Assembly: GCF_900129635.1 (NCBI RefSeq) | Contig: NZ_FSRB01000001.1 | Span: 4,255,501 to 4,319,500, forward strand | Source of the DNA: Singulisphaera sp. GP187 | GTDB taxonomy: Bacteria; Planctomycetota; Planctomycetia; Isosphaerales; Isosphaeraceae | Length of the DNA stretch: 64,000 nt | Direction: 5' to 3' | Shown: piece by piece, positions 27,601 to 36,490 of the stretch | Layout of the letters: each line of letters opens with the position of its first letter | Numbering within the stretch: position 1 is the stretch's first letter | Notes under the pieces: model-generated | Database searches by the model: none | What the model was told of the DNA's origin: nothing | What the model saw: only the letters and a program-made list of their open reading frames with translations | Position numbers and translations under genes: made by a program

Positions 27601-30600
27601 TGCGGAACGTCACGCTCGCCAACCCCTGTTTCCTCGCGCCCGACGAGCCGCTCTGGATCCAGAGCGCGTTCGACACCGCGACCTCGACCCTCGACGCCGC
27701 CACACGGCCGGCCCAGTCTCAGGACGCCCGGGAATGGACGACCCATCTGACCACCATCGTGCGCCCCCGTCCGTCCGAGCCGGAGGATCAGCCGTTGGAC
27801 CTCGATGCGCTCCGACGCCGCTGCCCGCGCACGTACTCGCATGATCAATGCTACGACTACCTGCGGTTGATCGGCCTGGACTACGGCCCTCTGTTCCAGG
27901 GCATCGAGCAGGTGTCTCAAGGCGATCGCGAAGCCCTGGGGGCGGTGCGGCTCCCCAAGGCGCTCGAACCCGAGGAAGCAACGCACCTGGTCCATCCCGC
28001 CCTGCTCGACGCCTGCCTTCAGGTCGTCATCCCGGCCGACGGCGACTTCAACCAGCGGGACGGCGGCCTCTACTTGCCCTCGTCCATCCAGCAGGTCCAA
28101 CTCTTCCGCCGGCCGGGCCGACAGGTCTGGGCGCACGCCCGGCTGCTGAAGAAAACCCCGCGCCGGTCCCTCGCCGAGGTCGACATCTACGACGAGGCCG
28201 GACGGCTGGCGGTCCGCGTGCGGGGCCTGGAGAGCCGGCGCGTCATGCGGGGTCGACAGGACTCGCTCGACGACATGCTGTTCGCCTACCAGTGGCAGCC
28301 CCAACCTCTGCCCCTGCCCCTGGCCAGCCCCCCCGCGGCGCCCGGTTCCTGGCTGATCTTCGCCGACCAGGGGGGCCTCGGCGCGCGGCTCGCCGAACGG
28401 CTGCGAGCGCGCGGCGACGGGTGCGTGCTCACCACCGTGGGCCCTGGATTTGCCGGGGAGGGCACGCACTACCGGGTCAATCCCGCGCAACCCGACGACC
28501 TCCGCCGGCTGGTTCAGGTCGTCCAAGCCCCCGGCCGGCTCCCTTGCCGAGGCGTCGTCCATCTGTGGAACCTCGACGCACCGCCAGCGGCCGGACTCAC
28601 CGCGCCCCGGCTCGCCGACGCGCAGACGGCGGGCGTCCTCAGCCTCGTCCATCTCGTGCAGACGTGGGATCAAGTCGCGTCGGCCCCGTCGACCCCGCTC
28701 GTCCTCGTAACCCGCGGCGCGCAGTCGGTCGGCGACCGGCCCGAGGCGGTCGCCGTGGCTCAGTGCCCGGTCCTCGGGCTGGGACGGGTGATCGCGGCCG
28801 AATATCCCCGACTCGCCTGCAAACTCGTCGACCTCGACCCCAACGCCCGAGACGAAGACGAAGCGGAGCCCACAACCCCTTCCAACACCACACGTGCTCA
28901 ACAACCCACTTCTGACATCTTCCTCTTCGATGAGGTCCAGGCCGACGACGGCGAAGACGAGGTGGCCTGGCGCCAGTCGACCCGCTACGCCCACCGTTTT
29001 CAGCCCGCCCCCGGCGCCGTGACCGGCCCTCGCGTCGGTGTCCCGTATCGCCTGGCGATCCCTCGGCCCGGGACGCTCGACGGCCTGAAGGCCCAGGTGT
29101 TGCGTCGTCAGCCGCCCGGACAAGGCGAGGTGGAGATCGAAGTCGAGGCCGCCGGCCTCAATTTCAGCGATGTGATGAAGACACTGGGCCTCTACCCCGG
29201 CCTGCCCGAAGGCCCCGTGCCGCTCGGCGCCGAGTGCGCCGGGCGGATCTCGGCCGTCGGCGACGGCGTCACCACGCTCCGGGTCGGCGACGAGGTGGTC
29301 GCGGTCACGGGCTTCGCCTTCGCCAGCCACGTCCTCGCGCGGGCCGAACTCGTCGTCCCCAAGCCCCCCGGCCTCGGCTTCGAGGAGGCCGCGACGCTCC
29401 CGATCGCGTTCCTCACGGCCGTCTACGCCCTGGAGCACCTGGCCCGGCTCAGCCCGGGGGAAACCGTCTTGATCCACGCCGCATCCGGCGGCGTGGGCCA
29501 CGCCGCCATCCAGGTCGCACGACACGCCGGGGCCGAGATCTTCGCCACCGCCGGGAGCCCGGAGAAACGCGACTACCTGCGATCCCTCGGCATCGAGACC
29601 GTCATGGATTCCCGGTCGCTCGACTTCGCCGACGAGGTGCGACGGCGGACGGGCGGAAAGGGGGTCGACGTCATCCTCAACTCGCTCCCGGGTGACGCCA
29701 TCGGCAGCGGCCTCGACGCCCTCGCCGACTTCGGCCGCTTCCTCGAGATCGGCAAACGCGACATCTACCAGAACGCGCGGCTCGATCTCCAGCCGTTCCG
29801 CAACAACCTGTCCTTCTTCGCCATCGACCTCGACCACATCCTGCGCGAGCGGCCGGCCTTGCTCGGCGGTCTGCTCCAGGCCGTCGTCCAGCGCGTCCTC
29901 GACGGCATTCTCACCCCCCTGCCCTACCGGGCCTGGCCCCTGGACCAGGCGGTCGACGCTTTCCGCGTCATGCAGCACGGCAAGCATATCGGCAAGCTCG
30001 TGCTGTCGGCCCGAGGCCAGAGCGTCGCGGCCGTCCCCGCCGAGGACGAGCCGCTGACCTTCCGGGCCGACGGCACGTACCTGATCGCGGGGGGCCTGGG
30101 CGGTTTCGGGCTGGAAGTGGCCCGGTGGATGGCCGGCCGGGGGGCGGGGCATCTCGTCTTGCTGGGTCGTCGAGGCGTGGCGACCGAAGACGCCCGCCAG
30201 GCGATCGCCGCGATCGAGCGGCTCGGCGCCCGCGTCGTCGTCCGCGCGGCGGACGTGGCGCAGGCCGAGGACGTGGCGCGGGTCCTGGCCGAGATCGACC
30301 GCGACCTCCCCCCGCTCCGAGGCGTCATCCACGCGGCGATGGTCCTCAAAGACGCCCTGCTCCTCAACCTCGACCGCGACCTGCTGGAACGGGTGCTGGC
30401 CCCCAAGGTCAGCGGTGCGTGGAACCTGCACGCCCAGACGGCGGACCGCCCCCTCGACCTCTTCGTCTTGTTCTCCTCGCTGTCGAGCGTCTTCGGACAC
30501 GCCGGCCAGGGCAACTACGCTGCGGCCAACGCCTTCCTCGACTCGCTCGCCTGGCACCGACGCGCCCGGGGTCTGCCCGCCTTGACGATCAACTGGGGCT

Positions 30601-31322
30601 ACCTCGGCGAGGTCGGCTATCTCGCCCGTCGCGGTGAGCTGGGCGAGCGGCTCGAACGGCAAGGGGTCCTGAGCTTCACCGTCCAGCAGGCCCTCGCGCT
30701 CCTGGAGAAAGCCATCCAACGGGAGCACGTCCAGGTGAGCGTGCTGCGACTGGAGTGGTCACGCTGGCATGGCCTGGGAGTCACCAACCGGGTGTCACCG
30801 CGATTCGCTCACCTCTGTCGCCGCGACGACGGCGACGCGCTCCCCACCACCGGCGCCTTGCCCGGCCTCGACGCCGTCCGGGCCGCCCCGCCGGGCGAAC
30901 GGGGTGACCTCGTCCGCGCGTTGCTGCGTCACAAGGTCGCGCTCGTCCTCGGCACCAAGCCCGACCGGCTCGACGACGCACGCCCCCTGATCCAGCTCGG
31001 CATCGACTCGCTGATGGCCGTCGAGCTGCGCAACTGGATCGAGGGCGAGCTCCGTGTGAACCTGCCGATCGCGGAGCTACTGCGCAGCCCCAGCGTCTCG
31101 GGCCTCTCGACCCTCCTGGCCGAGCGGCTCAGCGCGTGGGATGGCACGCCCTCTCCTGCCCCTGCTCGCAACGGCGAAGTGATGGCGGGGACCACCACCA
31201 ATGGCCGCGTCTCCATCCCCTCCGAGGACATCGTCTCTCAGGTCGAGGATCTGTCCAGCGAGCAGGTCGACGCCCTGCTCACCACCTTGTTGAAAGGCCG
31301 GGGCAACAACGCCCGCCGATAA
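24651..31322 (+). CDS. Type I reducing polyketide synthase, KS-AT-DH-ER-KR-ACP
   Basis: 2223 residues, one complete module. KS about 20-445 with Cys in DTACSSALVAVH (~194), His in EAHGTGTPVGDP and KTNIGHLEAGAG. AT about 560-870 with GHSVGEVAAAY; YAFH points to malonyl-CoA. DH about 920-1200 with His in LADHRVRHAVIVPA and Asp in HPALLDACLQ; the usual Gly of HxxxGxxxxP is His here. A structural KR half precedes the ER (about 1480-1780, NADPH loop ASGGVGHAAIQ). KR about 1805-2010 with GGLGGFGLEVARW and Tyr in GQGNYAAANAF. ACP with LGIDSLMAVELRN (~2120). The helical tail EDLSSEQVDALLTTLL looks like a docking segment for the NRPS 15 bp downstream. It makes or extends a fully reduced chain. No loading domain is present. 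Confidence 0.97.
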   Translation: MANRRLNGPVRPRTGSGSGTREPIAIVGIGCRFPGRANDPEAFWNLLESGTDAITEVPAERWNRQAFYDADPSRPGKTYSRWGGFVEGIDRFDPHAFGISPREAARMDPQQRLLLEVAWESLEDGGLALERLSASNTAVFVGISSFDYSVLETSFRDRSGIDVYSNTGGSLSIAANRLSYCFNLRGPSLAVDTACSSALVAVHLACESLWRDGCTLALAGGVNALLLPDWYVGFCRMGMLSPEGRCRAFDAGASGFVRSEGAGVVVLKPLAQALADGDRVYAVIRGAAVNQDGRTPGMTVPNEDAQTALILEACRRAGVTPGQVQYVEAHGTGTPVGDPIEARALGRALANGRGEGRPCLVGSVKTNIGHLEAGAGIAGLIKVALALHHRRIPGNLHFDRPNPDIDFNGLRLRVPTRSEPWPAGPGAATAGINAFGFGGTNAHVVLQEAPVPIPRAKKAREPEPDEATPRACLVPLSARGPEALRAAAKELAEFVTPRATAVSLEEIAANAALRRTHHEDRAAVVANTVEELAESLTEFASGPMAKGVLEGRATGGRPPRIAFVCSGQGPQWWGMGRELLRTEPVFREAVARCDALMRPLGSWTLLDELTADESASRMDVTAIAQPCLFAIQVGLAALWDSWGVRPEALVGHSVGEVAAAYLAGVFSLEDAARIIYHRGRCMEQAPARGRMLATALTPDEARRLIAEYGDRVALAAMNSPASVTLSGEAGPLEECAERLNAKGVFHRFLKVQYAFHCAQMDPIRAELLAALEGIRPKKGDLPLFSTVHGRRVEGPELGPDYWWQNVRQTVRFADGVNGLIERETDLVVELSPHPVLASSVTECFAHQGRKTTVLPSLRREAGERATLLRSLGALHVQGVPVDWPGVFPNPPRFVRLPLYPWQRERCWYESVESRASRLTPPAHPLLAVGREGPRPEWEARLDLRLMPYLADHRVRHAVIVPATVYLELAFGAARAMWGAEGCELRNVTLANPCFLAPDEPLWIQSAFDTATSTLDAATRPAQSQDAREWTTHLTTIVRPRPSEPEDQPLDLDALRRRCPRTYSHDQCYDYLRLIGLDYGPLFQGIEQVSQGDREALGAVRLPKALEPEEATHLVHPALLDACLQVVIPADGDFNQRDGGLYLPSSIQQVQLFRRPGRQVWAHARLLKKTPRRSLAEVDIYDEAGRLAVRVRGLESRRVMRGRQDSLDDMLFAYQWQPQPLPLPLASPPAAPGSWLIFADQGGLGARLAERLRARGDGCVLTTVGPGFAGEGTHYRVNPAQPDDLRRLVQVVQAPGRLPCRGVVHLWNLDAPPAAGLTAPRLADAQTAGVLSLVHLVQTWDQVASAPSTPLVLVTRGAQSVGDRPEAVAVAQCPVLGLGRVIAAEYPRLACKLVDLDPNARDEDEAEPTTPSNTTRAQQPTSDIFLFDEVQADDGEDEVAWRQSTRYAHRFQPAPGAVTGPRVGVPYRLAIPRPGTLDGLKAQVLRRQPPGQGEVEIEVEAAGLNFSDVMKTLGLYPGLPEGPVPLGAECAGRISAVGDGVTTLRVGDEVVAVTGFAFASHVLARAELVVPKPPGLGFEEAATLPIAFLTAVYALEHLARLSPGETVLIHAASGGVGHAAIQVARHAGAEIFATAGSPEKRDYLRSLGIETVMDSRSLDFADEVRRRTGGKGVDVILNSLPGDAIGSGLDALADFGRFLEIGKRDIYQNARLDLQPFRNNLSFFAIDLDHILRERPALLGGLLQAVVQRVLDGILTPLPYRAWPLDQAVDAFRVMQHGKHIGKLVLSARGQSVAAVPAEDEPLTFRADGTYLIAGGLGGFGLEVARWMAGRGAGHLVLLGRRGVATEDARQAIAAIERLGARVVVRAADVAQAEDVARVLAEIDRDLPPLRGVIHAAMVLKDALLLNLDRDLLERVLAPKVSGAWNLHAQTADRPLDLFVLFSSLSSVFGHAGQGNYAAANAFLDSLAWHRRARGLPALTINWGYLGEVGYLARRGELGERLERQGVLSFTVQQALALLEKAIQREHVQVSVLRLEWSRWHGLGVTNRVSPRFAHLCRRDDGDALPTTGALPGLDAVRAAPPGERGDLVRALLRHKVALVLGTKPDRLDDARPLIQLGIDSLMAVELRNWIEGELRVNLPIAELLRSPSVSGLSTLLAERLSAWDGTPSPAPARNGEVMAGTTTNGRVSIPSEDIVSQVEDLSSEQVDALLTTLLKGRGNNARR

Positions 31323-31337
31323 CAGGACATCGCAGAC

Positions 31338-34300
31338 ATGAGCATGTCGCCGGAATCGTTGGCGGGTCTTTCGCTGGCCGAGAAGCGCATGCTGCTGGCG
31401 CAGCTGCTCCAGGAAGAGCGGGCGAGCCGGACGACGGTTTTCCCCCTGTCGCACGGCCAGCGTGGCTTGTGGTTCCTCTACCAGATGGACCGGCGGAGTC
31501 CGGCCTACAACGTCTGCTACCCGGCGCGGGTTCGCTCGCCGATCGATCTCGACGCCTTTCGTCGGGCCGCCCAAACGCTGGTCCAGCGCCACCCGAGCCT
31601 GCGCACGACCTTCGAGGAACGCGACGGCGAGATGCTCCAACGCGTCCATGAGAACTTGCCGGTCCCCTTCGAAGTCATCGACGCCTCCCCGTGGAGCGAG
31701 GAGACGCTCCGCACCCGTCTGGAAGACGAAGCGCATCGCCCCTTCGACCTCGAGCGTGGCCCCCTGTGGCGCATACACCTATTCACACGAGCGCCCGACG
31801 ATCACGTCCTGCTCCTGGGAGTCCACCACATCATTGGGGATTTCTGGTCGTTGATCCTGGTGATCGAGGAGATGCAGTCGCTCTATCCCGCCGAGTGTCG
31901 GGGCCAGCCCGCGTGCTTGCCGGCCCCTGGTCAGCAATACCACGACTTCGTGCGCTGGCAGCACGACCTGCTGGCCAGCTCGGACGGGGAGTGGCTCTGG
32001 GATTACTGGCATCGGCAGTTGGCCGGGGCCCCGACCGTGCTCGAGGTGCCCACCGACCGCCCCCGCCCGACGTTGTTCTCGAACCGAGGGGGTGCCGAGC
32101 CCTGGCAGGTCGGACCGGGGCTGGCACGCCGGCTCAAGGCCCTTGCGGCGTCCGAAGGGACCACGCTCTACACCGCCTTGCTGACCGCGTTCCAGGTGCT
32201 CCTCGGCCGCTACACGGGACAGGACGATTTCCTGGTCGGCTCCCCGTTCGCGGGCCGGAGCCGAGCCGGATTCGAAGGCGTGATCGGCTATTTCATCAAC
32301 ATGCTTCCCTTGCGAGCCAACCTGTCCGGCGACCCCTCCTTTCTCGCCCTGCTCCGCCGCACGGGGACCACGGTGCTGGACGCCCTCGGACACCAGGATT
32401 ACCCCTTCGCCCTCATCGTCGAGCGTGAGAACGTCGCACGCGACCTCAGCCGGCCCCCCTTGGTCCAGGTGACGTTCACCCTGGAGAAGGCGCAACGCGC
32501 CCAGCGACTCGGGGCCTGGCGCTTCTTCCTGCCCCCCTCCGGGGCCAAGCTCACCGTCGGCGGCCTCCAGATGGAGCAGTATTACGTCGAGCAGCACAGT
32601 TGCCAGTCCGACCTGGAGATGGTCTTCGAGGAAGGGGACGGCACGCTTGAAGGCATGCTCCGATATAACGTCGACCTATTCGAAGCGGCAACGGTCCGCC
32701 GGATGGTCGGCCACTTCCTCACCCTGCTCCAGAGTGTCGCCGACGGGCCGGACCGGCGTCTGTCTCAGCTCCCCTGCCTGACCGAGCCCGAACGTCGCCT
32801 CGTGCTCGACGACTGGAACCGGACCGAGGTCGATTTTCCCAGGGATCTCTGCCTCCATCATCTCTTTGAACACCAGGCCGCCCGGACCCCCGACGCGTTG
32901 GCGTTGCGGAGCGACGAGGCGTCCCTCACGTTCGCCGAGTTGGGGGCCCGGTCGAATCGCCTGGCGCACCGCCTCCGACGGCTGGGGGTCGGCCCCGGCG
33001 CGTTCGTCCCCCTGTTCCTGGAGCGTTCGCCCGCGCAGATCGTGGCGATCCTCGCCACGATCAAGGCCGGCGGCGCCTACGTCCCGATCGACCCGGGCAC
33101 ACCGGCCGAGCGGATCCGCCTGGTCCTGGCCGACACCGCCCCCGCGGTGGTCCTCACTCAACACTCACTCCGGGGCCGACTCCCCGAGACCGAGACCGCG
33201 GCCGCGTTGCTCTGCCTGGATGCCCCGGCGCTCGCGCCCGAGGGGGATGACGACGACGCGACTCGCCCGCCCGACAGTGGCGTCCGGAGCAGCGACCTCG
33301 CCTACGTCATTTACACCTCGGGGTCCACGGGCCGTCCCAAAGGGGTGATGGTCGAGCACCGGGCCATCGTCAACACCGTCCACTGGCGTGGCCGAGATCT
33401 CACTCTGTTCGCCACCGACCGCGTGCTTTACAACCTGTCGTACACCTTCGATCCCTCGCTCTGCATCATCTTCCCCACGCTCGCGATCGGCGGAGCCTTG
33501 GTTCTGGCTGCGCCCGGCGAGGAGCACGACCCCCGCCGCTTGCTGGAACGCGTGATCCGGGAGCGGGTGACGATCCTCGAAGCCCCCGCCAACGTGCTCC
33601 GGCTGATGCTCGACGACCCCCTCTTCGACGCCTGTCGCGACCTGCGCTCGATCTACTGTGGCGGCGAAGCGATGCCGACGGACCTCCCGGCCCGGGTCCT
33701 CGACCGGCTCAATGTCACGCTCTACAACCTGTATGGTCCCACCGAGGCGTCCGTCGACTCCACCTGGTGGGCCTGCCGCCGCGACGACCCGCGCCCCAGG
33801 GTCCCCATCGGCCGGCCCGTCGCCAACACCCGGGCCTACGTCCTCGACCCGGCCCTCCAGCCGGTGCCTCCCGGAATCCCCGGCGAGCTCTACCTCGGAG
33901 GGGCGGGGCTAGCCCGTGGCTACCTCAAAAACCCGGCGCAAACGGCCGAGCGGTTCCTCCCCGACCCTTTCAGTGCCAGGCCCGGCGCGCGGCTCTACCG
34001 CACGGGCGACCGCGCCCGCTGGCTGTCGGACGGCACTCTGGAGTTCCTGGGCCGGCTCGATCACCAGGTGAAGGTGCGCGGCTTCCGCGTCGAGCTGGGC
34101 GAGGTCGAGGCCGCCTTGATGAGCCACCCGGCCGTGCGTGAGGCCGTCGTCATCGCCCAGACCGGCGCGGCCAGCGATTCGCGGCTGATCGCGTATGTGA
34201 CCGGCGACAGCGAACTCCCTGCCCCCGAGGCCCTGCGGCGTTACTTGAAGGATCGCTTACCCGATCACATGGTCCCCTCCGTCTTCGTCCCGTTGCCCGC

Positions 34301-35528
34301 CTTGCCCCGCACGGCGGGCGGCAAGGTCGATCGCCGCGCGCTCCCCATGCCCCCCCAGCAGCGCCCCGACCTGGACCGCCCCTACGTGGCCCCCCGCACG
34401 CCGCTGGAGGAGTTCCTGGCGGGACTCTGGCGCGACGTCTTACACCTCGACAAGATCGGCGTCGAGGACCATTTCTTCGAGCTGGGCGGAACCTCGATCC
34501 AGGGAGCGATGCTGATCAACCGGATCCAGAAGGCGCTCGATCAGCCGGTCTACGTGATCGCGCTGTTCGACTCGCCGACAATCGCCGACCTGGCGCGCCA
34601 CCTCGGCGCCTCGTATCCCGACGTCGTCGGCCGCCTCTTCGGTCCGAGCTCGCTGCCGGCCGGGCCCGCTCAAGCCGTCGGGGCCGATCCCACTCCAGCG
34701 CTGGGCGGCTTGATTCTGACCTTGCAGCCGGAGGGGTCTCGTCCTCCTTGTTTCATGGTTCACCCGCCGGGGGGGATCGTCGTCTGCTACCAGGCTCTGG
34801 CGCAACGACTGGGCCGGGCTCGCCCCTTCCACGCCATCCGTGCGCGCGGCCTGCACGACGAATCGGAACCGCTGCCGAGCCGCATGGAGACGATGGCCGC
34901 CGATTACCTGGCCGCCGTCCGAGCCATTCAGCCGAGCGGGCCGTATTACCTCGGCGGTTGGTCCGTGGGTGGGCTCGTGGCCCTGGAGATGGCCCAGCAG
35001 CTCCGCGCCGACGGCGAGCGCATCAACCTGCTCGCCCTGCTCGACACCACCCCTCCGAGCCCCCCCGGCGCCCCACCCCAGGACGACGGCGCCGGCCGCG
35101 AGTACGGCCTGGACATCTCCCTGGAACAATTAGCGACCCTCGGCCCCGATCGCCAGCTCCCCTACCTCTGGCAGCACGCTCTGAAACTGGGCCTGGTAGG
35201 TCCCGACGTCCCCATGGGGGTCGCCCAGCAGGTCGTCGACTCCCTGAAACGCCTCTTCCATCACCACATGCTGCTCGCCAGTCAATACGTCCCTCGCCCC
35301 TACCCCAGCCGGATCACCCTGTTCCGCCCCTCCGACGCCCCCATCGCGATCGCCACCCCCCGCGACCGAGGCTGGGGAAGCCTGGCCGCGACCGTCGAAG
35401 TCCATTTCGTCCCTGGCCAGCACCACAGCATGGTCCAGGAACCCCACGTCCAGGCCCTGGCCCGCGTCTTCGCAGATTGCCTGCAACGGGCGGAAACCTA
35501 CGAATCGGACACCGTCTTGCTCAGGTAG
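31338..35528 (+). CDS. Non-ribosomal peptide synthetase, C-A-PCP-TE
   Basis: 1396 residues, a single terminal module. An N-terminal helix (LSLAEKRMLLAQLLQEE) is a likely docking partner for the PKS tail. Condensation domain about 35-470 with the active-site motif HHIIGDF. Adenylation domain about 495-1000 with YTSGSTGRPKG, NLYGPTEASV, YRTGDRARW and GRLDHQVKVRGFRVEL; the Asp in YTFDPSL is the residue that usually binds the amino group of an alpha-amino acid. PCP with FFELGGTSIQ (Ser about 1052). Thioesterase about 1120-1390 with GGWSVGG and a late His in GQHHSMV. Expected job: condense the PKS-bound acyl chain with one amino acid and release it. No epimerase or methyltransferase is present; the amino acid cannot be named safely. 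Confidence 0.97.
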   Translation: MSMSPESLAGLSLAEKRMLLAQLLQEERASRTTVFPLSHGQRGLWFLYQMDRRSPAYNVCYPARVRSPIDLDAFRRAAQTLVQRHPSLRTTFEERDGEMLQRVHENLPVPFEVIDASPWSEETLRTRLEDEAHRPFDLERGPLWRIHLFTRAPDDHVLLLGVHHIIGDFWSLILVIEEMQSLYPAECRGQPACLPAPGQQYHDFVRWQHDLLASSDGEWLWDYWHRQLAGAPTVLEVPTDRPRPTLFSNRGGAEPWQVGPGLARRLKALAASEGTTLYTALLTAFQVLLGRYTGQDDFLVGSPFAGRSRAGFEGVIGYFINMLPLRANLSGDPSFLALLRRTGTTVLDALGHQDYPFALIVERENVARDLSRPPLVQVTFTLEKAQRAQRLGAWRFFLPPSGAKLTVGGLQMEQYYVEQHSCQSDLEMVFEEGDGTLEGMLRYNVDLFEAATVRRMVGHFLTLLQSVADGPDRRLSQLPCLTEPERRLVLDDWNRTEVDFPRDLCLHHLFEHQAARTPDALALRSDEASLTFAELGARSNRLAHRLRRLGVGPGAFVPLFLERSPAQIVAILATIKAGGAYVPIDPGTPAERIRLVLADTAPAVVLTQHSLRGRLPETETAAALLCLDAPALAPEGDDDDATRPPDSGVRSSDLAYVIYTSGSTGRPKGVMVEHRAIVNTVHWRGRDLTLFATDRVLYNLSYTFDPSLCIIFPTLAIGGALVLAAPGEEHDPRRLLERVIRERVTILEAPANVLRLMLDDPLFDACRDLRSIYCGGEAMPTDLPARVLDRLNVTLYNLYGPTEASVDSTWWACRRDDPRPRVPIGRPVANTRAYVLDPALQPVPPGIPGELYLGGAGLARGYLKNPAQTAERFLPDPFSARPGARLYRTGDRARWLSDGTLEFLGRLDHQVKVRGFRVELGEVEAALMSHPAVREAVVIAQTGAASDSRLIAYVTGDSELPAPEALRRYLKDRLPDHMVPSVFVPLPALPRTAGGKVDRRALPMPPQQRPDLDRPYVAPRTPLEEFLAGLWRDVLHLDKIGVEDHFFELGGTSIQGAMLINRIQKALDQPVYVIALFDSPTIADLARHLGASYPDVVGRLFGPSSLPAGPAQAVGADPTPALGGLILTLQPEGSRPPCFMVHPPGGIVVCYQALAQRLGRARPFHAIRARGLHDESEPLPSRMETMAADYLAAVRAIQPSGPYYLGGWSVGGLVALEMAQQLRADGERINLLALLDTTPPSPPGAPPQDDGAGREYGLDISLEQLATLGPDRQLPYLWQHALKLGLVGPDVPMGVAQQVVDSLKRLFHHHMLLASQYVPRPYPSRITLFRPSDAPIAIATPRDRGWGSLAATVEVHFVPGQHHSMVQEPHVQALARVFADCLQRAETYESDTVLLR

Positions 35529-35587
35529 ACAGAGTTCATTCCGTTAAGGGCCTCTTTCAAGGACCGGCAGAGTTCCTTCCTACGACC

Positions 35588-35642
35588 AGAGCAGCGGACT
35601 CTTAATCAGCGGGTTCTAGGTTCGAGTCCTCCGGGGGGCACT
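35588..35642 (+). repeat. 3' fragment of tRNA-Lys(CTT)-like gene, right copy
   Basis: From the end of the D-arm (AGAGCAGCGG) through an anticodon loop CTCTTAA to GGGGGGCA. The last 39 bases match 20979-21017 at 36 positions, in the same orientation. No acceptor 5' half exists and the T-stem has a mismatch, so it is not a working tRNA. It begins 60 bp after the NRPS stop. Confidence 0.8.
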
Positions 35643-35819
35643 CGGCAGCAAAGGACTTACGGCGAGTCCTGGCTGTATGACTGCGGTTGTTGAGGAGGTC
35701 GACCTGAGAAGTCTCGCCTCATGGACCGCCATCCGGGGGCGGGACGGCGGCCCCTCAGGTCCGCCCGTGATCCGGAATGTTTCGCACGTGCCGCACTATC
35801 CCAGGCGGTTTGCTAAGCG

Positions 35820-36016
35820 GCCTCAGGGCGAAGCGGATCTGGTCCTGCTCCCCGGTCGGGGTGCCGTTGGGACGGCGGTAGTATTCCTCTGCGTGCCGCA
35901 GGTACGCCAGGACGAGTTAGTTGATCGAGGACCCCGGCGACGCGGCCGGGTCGGTGCTCGGCCGTCCCGGCGGGCGGGCAGGCGGACGATGGCACAAGGC
36001 GGTTGGCTCGCCATTC
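35820..36016 (-). pseudogene. Tyrosine integrase, internal remnant
   Basis: Read on the minus strand from GAATGGCG (36016), the first frame gives EWRANRLVPSSACPPAG. A neighbouring frame, after a stop codon, gives LVLAYLRHAEEYYRRPNGTP followed by TGEQDQIRFALRPL, which matches the SAM-like core-binding domain of planctomycete phage-type integrases as I know them. Similarity ends near 35820, so the catalytic domain is missing. The fragment continues the N-terminal piece at 44821-44972; the two are separated by the IS66-bounded segment. Confidence 0.7.
36009..36016. repeat. Left 8-bp target duplication of the composite transposon
   Basis: CGCCATTC, identical to 44821-44828. Eight base pairs is the duplication length known for IS66-family elements. 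Confidence 0.85.
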
Positions 36017-36103
36017 GTGTCCGTCCGGTAGACCGCATCTTTTCGGCGGCCGGGTTCCCCCCGATGATGGAACGATCCATATTTCCATCGCGGAGGAGCG
36101 ACT

Positions 36104-36490
36104 ACGGCAAGGGTTCGGCGTCAGGCCGCAGAGTGGGCGGCGCTGATCGACCAATGGCGGCAGAGCGGGCTCAGCCTGCCGGCGTTCTGTCAGCGGCATG
36201 GGCTCAGCAGGGGCTCGATGCAGAACTGGGTCTACAAGCCCGAGTTCAATCGGGCCGTGGAAGCGGCCAGGCGCGAAGCCCAGGGGCCTGTCGACGAGCC
36301 TCCCGCATCCGCCGCGGCGCCCGCGTTCTTGCCGGTCAGGGTCGTCCAGGCCGCCGCGGCTGGTAAGGCGTCGGACTGCTCGAGCGTCGAGGTCGTGATT
36401 GGGGCAGGCCGGCGGGTCGTGATCGGGGCGGGGTTCGATGCGGAGACGTTGCGACGGGTTCTTGCCGTGCTGGAGGGCCGGATGTGCTGA
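36104..36490 (+). pseudogene. tnpA: IS66 TnpA-like protein, start codon lost
   Basis: The frame reads ARVRRQAAEWAALIDQWRQS, then SLPAFCQRHGLSRGSMQNWV (helix-turn-helix), a variable linker and GFDAETLRRVLAVLEGRMC, the classic TnpA end. Where the right-hand copy has ATG (44733) this copy has ACG at 36104-36106; the next in-frame ATG is at 36218, inside the helix-turn-helix. The last bases overlap the start of tnpB. Confidence 0.8.

Noticed and set aside
24459..30728. 2089-codon open frame on the minus strand opposite the PKS
   Set aside because: It is a by-product of very high third-position GC in the PKS gene. It has no domains and a biased Gln/Arg/Gly composition, and the plus strand has complete PKS domains.
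35588..35642. Functional tRNA-Lys
   Set aside because: The 5' acceptor and most of the D-arm are missing and the T-stem has a mismatch, so it cannot fold as a complete tRNA.
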